The notes under the pieces were generated by a model that did no database searches, was not told the DNA's origin, and saw only the letters and a program-made list of their open reading frames with translations. The position numbers were made by a program, and so were the translations under genes. From Flaveria trinervia (lineage: Eukaryota > Streptophyta > Magnoliopsida > Asterales > Asteraceae), in NCBI GenBank assembly GCA_025506515.1, contig CM046453.1:33905190-33969189 (forward strand): DNA of 64,000 bases. Direction: 5' to 3'. Position 1 is the first letter of the stretch, and every line of letters starts with the position of its first letter. Positions 45,781 to 57,284 of this stretch are shown here, one piece after another.

Positions 45781-46870
45781 ATTCTACTCAGGAACTAGTA
45801 CACTCCTCAATAAATGTTCTATTCCTCATCTCAGCAACACCATTTTGTTGAGGAGTTCTGGGAGCACTATATTGTCTGGCAACCCCTTTTGAGTTACAAA
45901 ATGAGTCAAGAATGAAGATCTTAAACTCAGTCCCTTGATCACTTCTAATAATCTTAACCTTGTGATCATTTTGATATTCTATTTTAAGAATAAAAGATTT
46001 TAATGTTTCAGCAGTTTCATCTTTAGTTCTTAAAAAGAATACCCATGTAAATCATGTAAAATTATCAACTATCACAAGGCAGTATGATTTCCTTCCAATG
46101 TTTATTATACTTGTGGGACCAAAATGATCCATGTGCAATAAGTGTAATGGAGTAGTGATAGAGTTAACACTTTTGGATTTGTGATATGTCCTGTGTTGCT
46201 TCACTTTCAAGAATGCAACACAGTTATCTTTGTAGAAAAACTCCTTTTTAGGCAAACCATGTACCAAGTTATTGTTAGACAATTTGTTCATTGTCTTAAA
46301 ATTTACATGACACATACGTTTATGCCATAGTGTTGACTCATCACTATCAGCTTTGGAAAGAAAGCATGATACTTCACCCATTGGGGAAGCATTGTTCATA
46401 TCTAGCTTGTACATATCCCCTTTCCTGGGAGATCTAAGAAGCACCAATTCCGGAGGAATGGTCATCCCTGGTTTGAGGATAATGCACTCATGTTCTATGA
46501 AAAGCATCTGGTGCTTTTGATCACAGAATTGAGAAAGACTTAACAGATTGTGTTCAAGCTGTTTGACAAAGTTAATTTTGTCAATTGTTAACTTACCATT
46601 GGATATACTCCCTCTGCCAGAAAGATATCCTTCGGCCTCACCTCCAAATTGGACAAGACCTCCATCATAGTGTTCAAACTATTGAAGGAGAGAGATGTTC
46701 CCTGTCATGTGCCTGGAGCATCCACTGTCTACAATCCAGACATTGTCGTTCTTGTCATATGGATGTCCCTGCACATAAGATAAGATTGCTAGTTTTGTTT
46801 GGAAGCCCAAGCCTTGCTGGTCTTGGGCTCTTCCACGAATAATGACATAATTGTACCAAAAGATATGCAT
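45781..46870 (-). pseudogene. Element D pol: protease and truncated integrase
   Basis: Protease Asp-Ser-Gly at 46721-46729 (WIVDSGCSRHMTG). The integrase zinc domain has LWHKRMCHVNFKTMNKL, but the CxxC reads CVAFLKVKQ, so one zinc cysteine is lost. The core has LLHMDHFGP and a DQGTEFKIFILDSF block (about 45930). After PQQNGVAEMRNRTFIEEC the sequence passes directly into the pre-RT linker (45780), so the integrase C-terminal half and the first part of the linker are missing. This is an internal deletion that by itself would stop integration. Confidence 0.85.
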
Positions 46871-46879
46871 AGAGGTTCA

Positions 46880-49421
46880 ATAGATGTCTTTGAAGAAGAG
46901 GTTTGGGTTGCAACATCTTCCTTGATTTCCAGTCCATCCTTTGGTTATTCATGGAGGATGAGCTTGTTGAAGCTTTTCTAGCATTGCCTTCTTCCGAAGC
47001 TTCTTTCTTTTCAGAAGAAGCTCTCACCACCTGTTCTTCCGAAGCAGTGTTCTTCTCGGATAGTTTCAAGGGAATCTTCTTGTTCTTTCGAACATTGGCA
47101 GCATTTTCTTCCGAGGCCATTTTCCCTTCGGAAGAAAGAGTTTCTTCTGAAAGCAACCTTGCTTTAGAAACCAGCTTTCCCTTCTTCATCACTTGAACCA
47201 TTTGAAAAGGTCCAAATGTGAAACCTTACCTGACTCCTTCTTTTCTAACATTATTTGCATAATGTGTGCTTGCAGGATTGTAGTAACAATCTTTTGGCAT
47301 GTGGTTGTGCGGACCACACATTATGCATGCAATGTTAGTCTTTTGGGATTGTGAAGGTTGCTGTTTCTTGGGCTTTTTCTCTTCATCATCAACCTTTCCC
47401 TTCAACTTCTTATCCTTTGGTAGGACAGTGTGCTAGTATTACACTCTTTCCCTGAATCAGAAGTACCTAACACTTGGAATCCAGCTGAGATAAAGACACT
47501 TTTCTCCTTTGAGTCAATCTTCAGCTTGGACTTAGCCACTAACTTGGCAGTTCTTCTAGCAACTTTAGCTCTGCTTCTTCTGGCCTTAGTGGTTAGGATT
47601 TGATCTTCACAGGAGGATATGGGTACATCTACCAGTACCTTCCATGTGGCGGCCACTATTGTTGCTTCATCCTTCAACTCTAGTGATGAAGGGTTAGTAG
47701 TTGGAACCTTTTGCTACTCAGTACCACATCTAGGTTGTCTAATAGACTCATAAGAGTGTGGCGGAGCAATTTCATTGGTTCCCAACCCTCCTTTGTTCTA
47801 ATAACAAAGTTTGGAGTGGGAGGATGATGCAAGAATAGCTTGGAAGTTCTACTTAGAAATAGCATGCTTCCTGGCCTAGGCCTCTGCAGTGACAAGCTGG
47901 GCTTGAGCCTTAGACAATTTGGATATCAGATCCTTGATTTGAGTCTTGTAGTTGATGTGTTCTTGTTTTAAAAGAGACACAGTTTTCTCTAACTCCTCAA
48001 TTTTCTGTTGGTAGTCATATTCAGCTCTCTTAAAATCAGATTTTAAAATATTTTTAAGACTCACTATCAGATTTGATCTCCATATTGTAATCCTAATAAA
48101 GTTTAACATTAGCTATACAGGCTAGAGTACAGAGATGTTCATATACCTTGGCATCATCTGTTCCGGCCATGAGAGCTAGAGCAGGAGTCACATCCTGTAC
48201 CATGAAGCTCCAGTCAACTTCTTGAGCCATTGCAGCTATTTTAATTGACTTTCCAGTGGGCTTTGAAGTTGAGGGATGTGTGGAGGCCTGTGGGGTTCCC
48301 GGATTGGTCTTGGGAGCCTTGCATTACCTTGCAAAATGACCGGGTTGGTTACAGTTATCACACTTTGATTTGGTCTTGTAAAACCCAAAGTTGATGGTAA
48401 TTGGGTTTTGAGGGAATTGCCTTCCAGTTCTCATAAAGAACTTCTTCACTCTATAAGTTAAAAGAGCCATTTGTTGGACAATGTCCACATATTCTACATC
48501 ATCTGGATTCTAACACTCAAGATCATCAAAACAATATTGAAAATCACAAGAGTGTCCACTTCTTGAGACAAAGGCACAACTTTCCTCAAAGGAATTGTGT
48601 TAAGCCTTTTGAGACCTTGGAGTCTCAGAAAAAGTGATGTAAGGTCTAGAAGAGTAGGATGGCTGCTGGTAAGTCAGGTAGTGCTAAGGTTTTGGGTGTG
48701 TTGAGCCTTCTGCAACAATAAAGCATTGCTAGCAGGAAGACTCAAAGGTCGGCTTGCTTGGTGGCCCTTCTTACTTTCCATCTCTAAACGATATCCATCA
48801 AGGATGCCCTAAAGTTTATTCATAATGAGAGTGTTCAAGTTCTCTGTCCTCTTGATAGAGACACAGTAAAATGTCCACTTGTTTGGAAGAGCACTCATGA
48901 ACTTTCTCATGAGATCTTGGAGTTCAGGAGTGATCTTCACAGACTGAAGAGAGGAGATAAGATCCATATACTTGAAATACTGCTGGCTGAGGGTCTCTCT
49001 ATCAATATAAGTGAAGTTCTAGAACTACTGCTTCAATGTGTCCTTCTTTGAGTCATTGGACCTTGAGTACATCTGAGCAAGAGCATCAAAAAATTCCTTT
49101 GCAGACTTACAATCCTCAAACCCCACCATGATGGAGTTCGGTATTGCAGTCATGAGAATGGTCATAGTATTGCTGTCGATGTCTATCTTCTTTCAGTCTT
49201 CGTCAGAATAGTCCTTAACAGCTTTTCTATCATGGCGCCATTTCCACCGGGTGATGCCACCTTTGGCTTATACGGGTCGTTGACAACGGAGTTTCACATC
49301 TTGCTGTCTTGGTATCTGACGAAGCCTTCCATTTTTCTGCTCCACGACCTAAGTTTTCAGGAGGAATGATGGGAGCCTTTGTCATATTTCCCATCTCTAC
49401 TTCGGATTTGTTAAGGGCCAC
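46880..49421 (-). pseudogene. Element D gag (extended Sirevirus type)
   Basis: Likely start near 49421 (MALNKSEVEMGNMTKAP). The capsid region has SIMVGFEDCKSAKEFFDAL and LSQQYFKYMDLISSL (about 49130-48960). The first knuckle, CDNCNQPGHFAR then a TAA stop then Cys, lies at 48321-48362, with the stop at 48324-48326. A coiled-coil-like segment follows (EYDYQQKIEELEKTVSLLKQ, about 48020-47960). The second knuckle, CIMCGPHNHMPKDC, is at 47286-47327. After it a linker (47200-46950) repeats (A)SEE peptides encoded by CTTCCGAAG-type words. Confidence 0.85.
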
Positions 49422-49500
49422 TTTGATTGAGTGAGCTGTAGGGAAGGGTGAAACACAGGTTGATTTGGATGGTTAGATCATGCAATCAAGAGCCTAAGAA

Positions 49501-49514
49501 GCTCTGATACCAAT
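49501..49514 (-). other. Element D primer-binding site (initiator tRNA-Met)
   Basis: Minus strand ATTGGTATCAGAGC directly follows the 5' LTR edge at 49515. Confidence 0.93.
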
Positions 49515-50208
49515 TGCAGGATCAGTTAAGATCACTTAACACTTAGTTTTTCTCCCAAACTCACTTTGAACAACACTCGGATGAAGATAGAGTCAATAAG
49601 AGTTTATCATAATATAGTAAGTAATAACGAACACAGAAAGTAATTTTCAAGGTACTTTCATATATTGCTTCTCAACTCAAATATTACAAGACTCTTAGAA
49701 GCTTATCTTTTCGACTTACAATGAGAAACTATATATAATACTACCTACAGTTGGATATACTTTGATACCAACTGGGATCCTATACCTAAAGCCTATGTCC
49801 ACTGGTTCATACAGTATCAGCGGTCTGCAGCGGAGTGTGAGAGACCGTACTTATGTCCACTGGTTCATAGCAGTGTCTTCCGAAGGTTAAATGGCTTCGA
49901 AAGAACAAGTACTTCTGAAGCCACTTATACTTCGGAAGAGGCTACTTCTTCCGAGACTTGGGAACTTGTTCTTTTCTTCATACTTCGGAAGCAGTATTCT
50001 CATTGTTCTTCTAAGATTTGAACTTCAGAAGCATGCTCTTGACTTCGGAAGTAGAGCTCAGTCTTCAGAAGTTGATTTCTCACTTTATCTCGAAAGAACA
50101 CTACAACCTTCAGACGTTCCATGCTAAGCTTCGGAAGCCTTTGCATGTAGCACCAAATTATCTATGTGATTTGGTTTTGGTTGCACCAGCCTTCTTCTTG
50201 ATCCAACA
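49515..50208 (-). repeat. Element D 5' LTR
   Basis: 694 bp partner of 38463-39318. CTTCGGAAG-type words at 49880-50150 lie upstream (in sense) of a TATATA box at 49737-49732. The 12-bp-arm inverted repeat seen in the 3' LTR is damaged here (GGCTTCGAAAG and CTTCTGAAGCC at about 49892-49922). Confidence 0.95.
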
Positions 50209-50213
50209 CACTT

Positions 50214-51512
50214 TACTAAAATTAAACAGAACAACTTTCAAATTAAGAACAATAACAAGACATATTTTTGTATTTGTGATTAGAGATTAAATGCAACCTA
50301 TTAGAATTATTCTAATTGCTTTTACTTCTTGGACAGCGCAACTTCAATTCTAGTAAATAATTTCTCATACGATTCATTTTGGAATCATACATGTATATCA
50401 GAATCACTTGGGACACTTTAATAAATGATTATGATGCTTTATCCTTGTTTTCACTGATAGTCAACAACAATTTTAGGAAATCATACTAGAGCTATAAGAT
50501 GCACATAATGATTTTGACTTTCAAGAGCTGCAGCTCACGATGATTGTCAGTATACTTGTCCACTTAAATCCATACACAGATTTTTGACACACATTGGTGA
50601 TGATTTAAGGTTTAATTATTTCAACAAGCATTTGTGGATCCCACGCTTATATGGTAATCAACATTCCTTAGGAGATTTTTGAGCAGTTTACGGGTATTTC
50701 AAGTAGAAACTATTCTAAGAGCTTTTGAAGAGATGCTAAGCCTCACGTCAGTGCCACCGAATAGCAGAGAGGCGCAAACAACAATGAATTCTAGAATATT
50801 TAGGTTATGCTTATCCTCAGGTCAGTGAAACCGCACAACAGAGAGGCACACAACCTATCTTCTTGTTTGAGCAATTATTTTCTTTTTGCACATATCACAC
50901 CAACAACATAGGTTATTAGCTTGATTGCCTTTTGAATTTTTCATGTGCTTTGCTCATGTTTTATGGTCATCCGCACATATTTGTGGTGTTTATTTTGCTC
51001 GTCACCCCTTATTGGAACTTTGTTGATTGTGTTAACTAGGGATAAGATGGGACCCCACAACTTGTTGAACAACTTAGTTTGTGCTGCGAATCACCAATGA
51101 GGTCTACTTATCTATGGTGTTGAATCTACCGACACATCATATGGGGAGCTAATAACCTCTAGGTCTACTTTCTATATGTTACCATAGTAGCGTACTAGTT
51201 TAATTATCATCTTTCCTTTTATTTTACTTTGACTTCTAAGACTTTAAACTCTGAATTTCACATCATAATTAGTTAAACTTTTTGAAGTCCCAAGTAATCT
51301 GTTCCCTGTGTACTATCATTTTCCAAAATTCTATCCTCCTCCCTCGTTTTTCCTAAGTAATTAATAAAACTACTAAATTAATAATATTTTAACCTATTCT
51401 CCCCCTAAAATTCTAAAACCAAAACCATTTTTGCGTTTTGAATTTAATAGGCGAAGAAATAGAATAAATAAAATAAAATAAAATGAAATAAAAAATAATT
51501 TTACTCGTCGAA
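50214..51512 (-). other. Element C spacer, second part, with two stem-loop units
   Basis: No gene. Collinear with element A 6370-6770: TTGTCCACTTAAA near 50550, then two units at 50740-50773 (GCCTC...GAGGC) and 50815-50846 (CCTC...GAGG), each with GTCAGTG and an AGAGA-type block inside. 50900-51510 is AT-rich with nothing else recognisable. Confidence 0.6.
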
Positions 51513-53100
51513 CTATGTACTGTCATCTTGTGGAATCACTTCACTTTTCTTTTTCACCACGTTGACCTCTAATAGATATAAAAATCTGGGTTTATCAAAT
51601 GCTTTTGTGTAGAGGTTAGCACGTTGAAAGTCCTTATTAATTTTGACTACATCGATTAAATTCTTTTCAAAATAATCACGTATAAGGTGATATATAATTC
51701 CCATGTGTTTGGTTTTTGGAGGTTGGACAGGATTTTTAGCTACGGTTATAGCAGCAGAATTATCAACAAATATAGGAGTGTCAGAGAATTTCAAACCATA
51801 GTCCCGCATTTGCTGTTGAATCCAGATGATTTGTGAACAGCAGCTTGCAGCAACAACGTATTCAGCTTCACAAGTTGACAGAGCAACCGATGTCTGCTTC
51901 CTACACTGCCAAGTGACTAATCTTCTCCCAAAGAGTTGACATCCTACAAATGTTTACTTGTAGTTCATTTTGCATCCGCCATAATCCGAATCGCTATACA
52001 TTGTAAGCTCAAAGTCATCATCATGAGGATACCACAATCCAAGTGTTGGAGTACCCTTCAGATAATGAAATATCTTTTTGACTCCTATGAGATGATTGAT
52101 TTTTGGTTTCGCCTGATATCAGGTTGTGAGGCAGTGAGATACATGAGGGATCCGATCATTCCTCGGTACATGGTGGCATCCACCAGATCAACATTTTCGT
52201 TGGGTGCTACATCGTGGTTTGTAGCCAGAGGAGTCTCAGCTGCCGAAGCAAACTCCATATTGAACCGACTGAGAATATCGCCTACATACTTGGTATGATG
52301 TAGAAATATCCTCTTTGGTGTCTGATCCACCTGTAACCCGAGAAAGAACTTCATCTCTCCCGTGGCACTAATCTCAAATTAAGCTTTCATTACTGCTTCA
52401 AATTCCTTACATAATGCTTCGTTTTTGGAACCGAAGATTATATCATCAACGGAGATCTGAACTAGTAGTAAGTCACCATCCTTTTCTGTGATAAATAGTG
52501 TATAGTCAATCACTCCTCTGTGAAAGCCGTGTTTAATAAGATAAGTCGAGAGTTTTTCATACCATGCTCTTGGGGCTTGGTGGAGCCCGTAGAGAGCCTT
52601 ATCTAGCTTGTAAAGTTTGTCCCGGTGATATGGATCCTTAAATCCTTCGGGTTGACTAAGATACACTGTCTCCCGGATTTCACCATGAAGGAATGCACTC
52701 TTTACATCTAGTTGATAAACTTTTATCTTAATAAAAGATGCATAGGCTAGGAAGATACGGATTGCTTCCATTCTCACCACAGGTGCAAACACTTTATTGT
52801 AATCAATACCCTTGACTTGTTGAAATCCTTGAAATACAAGTCGAGCTTTGTTTCTTATCATGACCCCTTGGTCATCCTTCTTGCATTTCAAGACCCATTT
52901 GGTGCTAATGACCTTAGAACCTTTAGGTCTATCCACCAGTGTCCATACTCCTAACTTCTTGAATTGAAAAAGTTCTTCTTGCATGGCACTCACCCATGCC
53001 TCATTGTTTAGGGCTTCACTAACATATTTTGGCTTAAATTGAGACGCAAAACTTCGATACGCATCATCATGAAGATATCCGTTTTCCATCATTTAGGCAT
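51513..53100 (-). pseudogene. Element C pol: reverse transcriptase and RNase H
   Basis: RT frame 53092-52379 has EAWVSAMQEELFQFKKLGVW, ISTKWVLKCKKDDQG, VYQLDVKSAFLHGE and KLDKALYGLHQAPRAWYEKL. The catalytic box reads SVDD rather than YVDD (52442-52453). A stop at about 52379 is followed by FEISATGEMKFFLGLQVDQ and GSLMYLTASQPD. RNase H runs from YSDSDYGGCKMNYK (stop) through STCEAEYVVAASC and FVDNSAAITVAKNPV to a stop near 51513. Apart from the Tyr to Ser change and the stops, the RT core is well kept. Confidence 0.9.
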
Positions 53101-54780
53101 AATCAGCTGAGTATAGCTAATTCGTGTCTGTACTCATGATCAAACATCTCCAATGACATTGTCCAAACGATGATAAACATTTAGTCGTGATCCAGGAGTG
53201 GTGGGTACAACTACCTCAGTATCCAGATTATGAACACCAGGTTCAGTATATAAGGCAGTGGGAGTGTGAGGTTCCGAAGTGTCATAGGCATCAACATCAG
53301 ATGCTTGTGTACTTTTAGTAGTAGGAACTTGTTCCTCCTGATCCACCTGATCATTTGCCACTTCTTCGTCGTCAGAGGAGGAGTCACTTATCTCAAGTGC
53401 TCCCCCCGAAGAACTAGAAGACTCACCTTCTGATGCTAAGGTTATAAAGTCCAGTGATGGTGTATTTAGCACATTGTACATCATTCTGGTCGATAACTCA
53501 TCCTCAAGAGGGGAGAGAGGGATGTTGAAGGACTTAAAAAATCCATCATAGTCGAAAAAGAATGAGGGTCCTTTTCCAGCAAGGGGGTGGTGTATCTCTG
53601 TACATCAACGTTGCACCACACTTCTATTTGACCCGTTGAGTTGTTATAAACTCTCTTATTTGGTACGTTGTATCCTAAGAAAATTCGTTTTTTCGGCCAT
53701 CTCGCTGAACTTCCCTGACTTAGTTTTCTTTAGCAGCATACATGGTGCGCCACATGGTTCAAGGTACTCCAGATTCGGTTTACGTCACTCGAGCAACTCA
53801 TAGCACGTTTTACCATGAAGTTTGACCACCAAGACTCGATTGAGGGTGTAACATACGTTAGCTACTGCCTCGTTCCAAAATTGGATGGGCAGTTTCGAGT
53901 CTGCTAGCATCGTCCAGGCTGTTTCTATCAAGCTTCGATTCTTTCCCTCAGCTACTCCGTTCATTTGAGGAGTGTAGGCAGATATGAACTCATGCACAAT
54001 TCCTTTTTCCTTGCTGAATGCATCCATCCACTGGTTCTTCAACTCGGTACAGTTGTCTAAGCGAACTTGCCTTACCTTAAGCTTGTAGAGTGACTCCAAT
54101 GTAGTTACCAGCTCTTTGAATGATTCAAATGTCTCTGATTTGGATTTCAGAAACATCACCCAAGAAAATCTTGAGTAATCATCTGTAACTACATAGTAGT
54201 ACAAATCGCCGGCAATGCTCTTTATACTAACTAGGCCAAGCAAATCCATGTGAAGAAGCTCAAGGGGCAGGTCAATTGAGTGAACTTTCTTTGCCTTATG
54301 AGACTTCTTAGTCTATTTCCCTTTCTTACATGCGACACAAAAATCTGGTAATCGGAAGTTCTTAACATTCACTCCACGCACTAGATCGTTCAAGATCAAG
54401 TGATTCATCTTTCGTGGATTAGTGTGTCTTATTCTTATATGCCAGGAGATGGAGTCTTTCTCTGTTGCCTTTGACAAGAATCATTGTACATTATGATCAG
54501 TTCTGGAGGCCGTTGATAGGTCCAAGACATATAAATCGTTATATCTTGAAGCTAACATTAAAACTTGGTCCTCCGGGATGACATATTCCTTTTCCAGAAC
54601 ATAACACTTCTTGTTGTCAAATACAACCTTGAATTCATTGTCACATATTTGGGAGACAGAAAGTAAGTTATTTTGAAGTTGTTGAAGATAGTTTACCTTA
54701 TCAAACCTCACTTTCTGGTTTCCCACTTCCCCTTGTGCAGTGATATATCATCATTTATTTCCAGCAAATGAAACATGTCA
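53101..54780 (-). pseudogene. Element C pol: protease tail, integrase and pre-RT linker
   Basis: Begins at the G2 junction with the end of the protease (NNLLSVSQICDNEF, about 54670). The integrase zinc domain has WHIRIRHTNPRKMNHL and CVACKKGK followed by a stop. The core (54249-53785) has LLHMDLLG, VTDDYSRFSW and NGVAEGKNRS; the usual RSDNGTEF block reads RLDNCTELKN, so the Asp is kept but its surroundings have changed. WNEAVANVCYTLNRVLV follows. A Ser-rich acidic linker (53484-53140) joins it to RT. The protease active site lies on the far side of G2, outside the window. Confidence 0.87.
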
Positions 54781-56879
54781 AGTAAGGCCCCGTTCCCGGG
54801 ACACCTACAGTTGGTCATTCATCGCACATACATATATAATTACATATAACTTCCATAAAACATCGCAACGGAAATGACAAAATAGACATCTCATTTCATT
54901 ATAAAAGCTTTTGCAAAATAATACATCGTAATTCGATTACAAAACCCAAGTTGCATTACATCACAAAAGCATTATAAACATGGATGCCATCCCAAAAGAG
55001 TTGAGTAGTCACCTCGTGCCATCCTCAGCAACTATTACCTGCCAACTGGAAACACATCAAAGTTAGCGTTGCTCAGTGAGTTTTAGTTTTATAAATAAAA
55101 AATACTTATCTCTTGTTAAAAACCATACTTTATGTTCATGTGATCATATATCATGCATATACTGATAACATCATTATTATCTTCATCATCTATACGTTAA
55201 CTTTCATTCTTTCATACGTTCTTACATCCATTCGTTCATTCATTACTTACAGTGACATGTACATTACCCCGAAAATTGTGCACGAAGCGGGTAACTGGGC
55301 CTGAGCTCTTTCATAGACCTCGAACATTGGGCATGGAGCTAACTCCAGTACCTAGGGCAAGTGCATTCACCATTTATCTTTTTCTCTTCCATTCCGGATC
55401 AATGCCATAGGCTATACCCCGAACATTGTGCACGAAGAGGGTAACTGAGCCTGAAGTCTTTCATAGACCTCGAACATTGTGCATGAAGCTGACTCTAGCA
55501 CCTAGGGCAAGCGGCAAGGATCCCTTTCATATGGTTAATAATGAACATTGGACCCCAGTGTGAATCCTTCGTGGTAGCTAACCCGCACACCGTTGAGCTA
55601 ACACCTTCATCGGGTGTACACCTCCATACATTCTCTTGCAAGCCTTCGTACATTTGTTCATTCATTAATGCATGCATTCATTCATCATGTTCCTCTTTCA
55701 TTATATCTCGATTTATGTTACATAACACTTTCAGTTCATTCATTAACATAACACGTAAAGCCATAGGAAAGATAAACATACGTCATAATAAGGAATATAT
55801 CATACACATGCATCAACATCATACAGGGCAACATCATACATACATAACATGCATAATCATGCAACATCATCATCATCATTCCCAACATACTCTCTAAGGC
55901 CTTAATCGTCATCTTACATTCTCTTATGGGAACCTTTACGTCAACACTTAGATATGCACTTTCCCCCGAAAGTCAGAAGTTAAACTACACTTCTCCTCGG
56001 GTGCAACAGCCCTATTCAAGCATATGAACACCCTTCAGTCACATAGCCTCCATGCGACTAAGCATCATGCGAATGAACCAATGCAGATGAACACTCATGC
56101 GAGTGAACACCCAATCGTGCGAATGAACTAATGCGGATGGACCTCATGCGAATGGAACTAATGCGGATAAGCACTTATGTGACTGGATCCTCAGTCACAT
56201 GACTCGCCATGCGACTGGCCCCAATCGTGCGAATGAACTCCCATTTGTGCGAATGGAACCCAATCGCTCCTCATTCGGTCGTATGGCCTCCAGTCGGTCG
56301 CCTAGCCCTAGCTGATGCAGAATGCAGTTCATCCCGAACACAATCTGCCATTTTCAACCTCCAAGCTCATCTAAACCCATTCTAAGCCCAAATCGATCAT
56401 CCTAAACCTTAGTGTTGCATACCACAATACCATTCAAGCACACAAAAGCTCACAAACAAGGCTCAAACGCATCACACACACACATACACATACACAAACG
56501 GGTCAAACATGTACACACTCAAAACCCCGATTTTTAGATATTTTCTAGCCCCAAATCATTCAAAATCTTTTAAAGGAGGGGTCATAGAACTCACACAAGC
56601 GACCATAACGAGTAAAGCTTCAATTTGACTCGCTTCTCAATGATTTTGGCGACTCGAACCAACCCGAACCAACACTTCTTCCTCTTTTCTTTCTTTCTCT
56701 CTTCTCCTCTCTTTTCTTGGTTGAAATATGAGTGTGTGGGGACAGTATGGCTGCCCTCTCCCTACATATATCACTACATTTCCACTTTCCCTCATTGGCG
56801 AGTTTGGTCCCTCGACTTTGGACTTTATTTCTTTTCTTTCTTCGTCAACCTTAAAATAGATAAGTAACTAGGTGTTACA
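54781..56879 (-). repeat. G2 3' LTR
   Basis: Minus-strand start TGTAACACCTAG (56879) and end GGGGCCTTACT at 54781; the final CA is mutated, as the other LTR begins TGTAAGGCC on the plus strand. It holds a CT-rich tract (56675-56715), a CACA run (56468-56500), a word array (56030-56300) and CATCAT-rich DNA at 55860-55890. No gene. Confidence 0.88.
56030..56300 (-). repeat. CGTGCGAATG word array in the G2 LTR
   Basis: CATGCGACTA, CGTGCGAATGAAC, ATGCGGATG and TCGGTCG-type words at 10-25 bp spacing. They resemble the words of copia element C (CGTGCGACTG), the element into which G2 is inserted. Confidence 0.8.
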
Positions 56880-56929
56880 AGTCCACCCCTTTTAAATATG
56901 TTTTGTCCCCGAAACCTGTTATTCCTCGA

Positions 56930-57284
56930 ACAAGCCTGGGTAATGCTGTCTCATTTCTTCCTCAGTATCCCACGTTGACTCGGATCCTTTCTTGTGCTTC
57001 CACTGTACACGCATAAGAGGAACCACTTTATTTCTCAGCCTTTTCTCTTTTCGATCAATGATTGCCACTGGTTACTCCACATAATTGAGTCGTTCGTCTA
57101 CTTCGACATCCTCCGATGGAACGATCATATCTTCATCTGCCAAGCATTTCCTCAGATGAGATACGTGGAATGTCGAGTGAATTCCACTTAACTCATCTGG
57201 TAACTCCAATCCATAGGCCACCTCTCCTACTCGAGTGATGATTCGGAAAGGGCCTATGTACCTCGGGCTCAACTTTCCCTGCTT
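56930..57284 (-). pseudogene. G2 integrase C-terminus and chromodomain
   Basis: YIGPFRIITRVGEVAYGLEL and FHVSHLRKCL are the gypsy integrase C-terminal GPF/Y-type region (57270-57140). After an in-frame TAA near 57073 the sequence continues PVAIIDRKEKRLRNKVVPL, VQWKHKKGSESTWDTEEEM and HYPGLFEE, a chromodomain-like module that in chromoviruses directs insertion toward marked chromatin. It ends near 56930, some 50 bp from the purine tract. Confidence 0.85.

Larger units (their letters stand above)
38463..50208 (-). mobile_element. Element D: complete-length Ty1/copia Sirevirus, defective
   Basis: Minus-strand element of 11746 bp with 3' LTR 38463-39318, 5' LTR 49515-50208 and perfect target duplication CACTT (38458-38462 and 50209-50213). 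Sense order: 5' LTR, PBS, gag, protease, truncated integrase, RT, RNase H, spacer, third ORF, purine tract, 3' LTR. It lies in the pol-ORF3 spacer of C. The LTRs differ by 162 bp in length, mainly because the 5' LTR lacks a segment corresponding to about 38740-38900. Confidence 0.95.
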
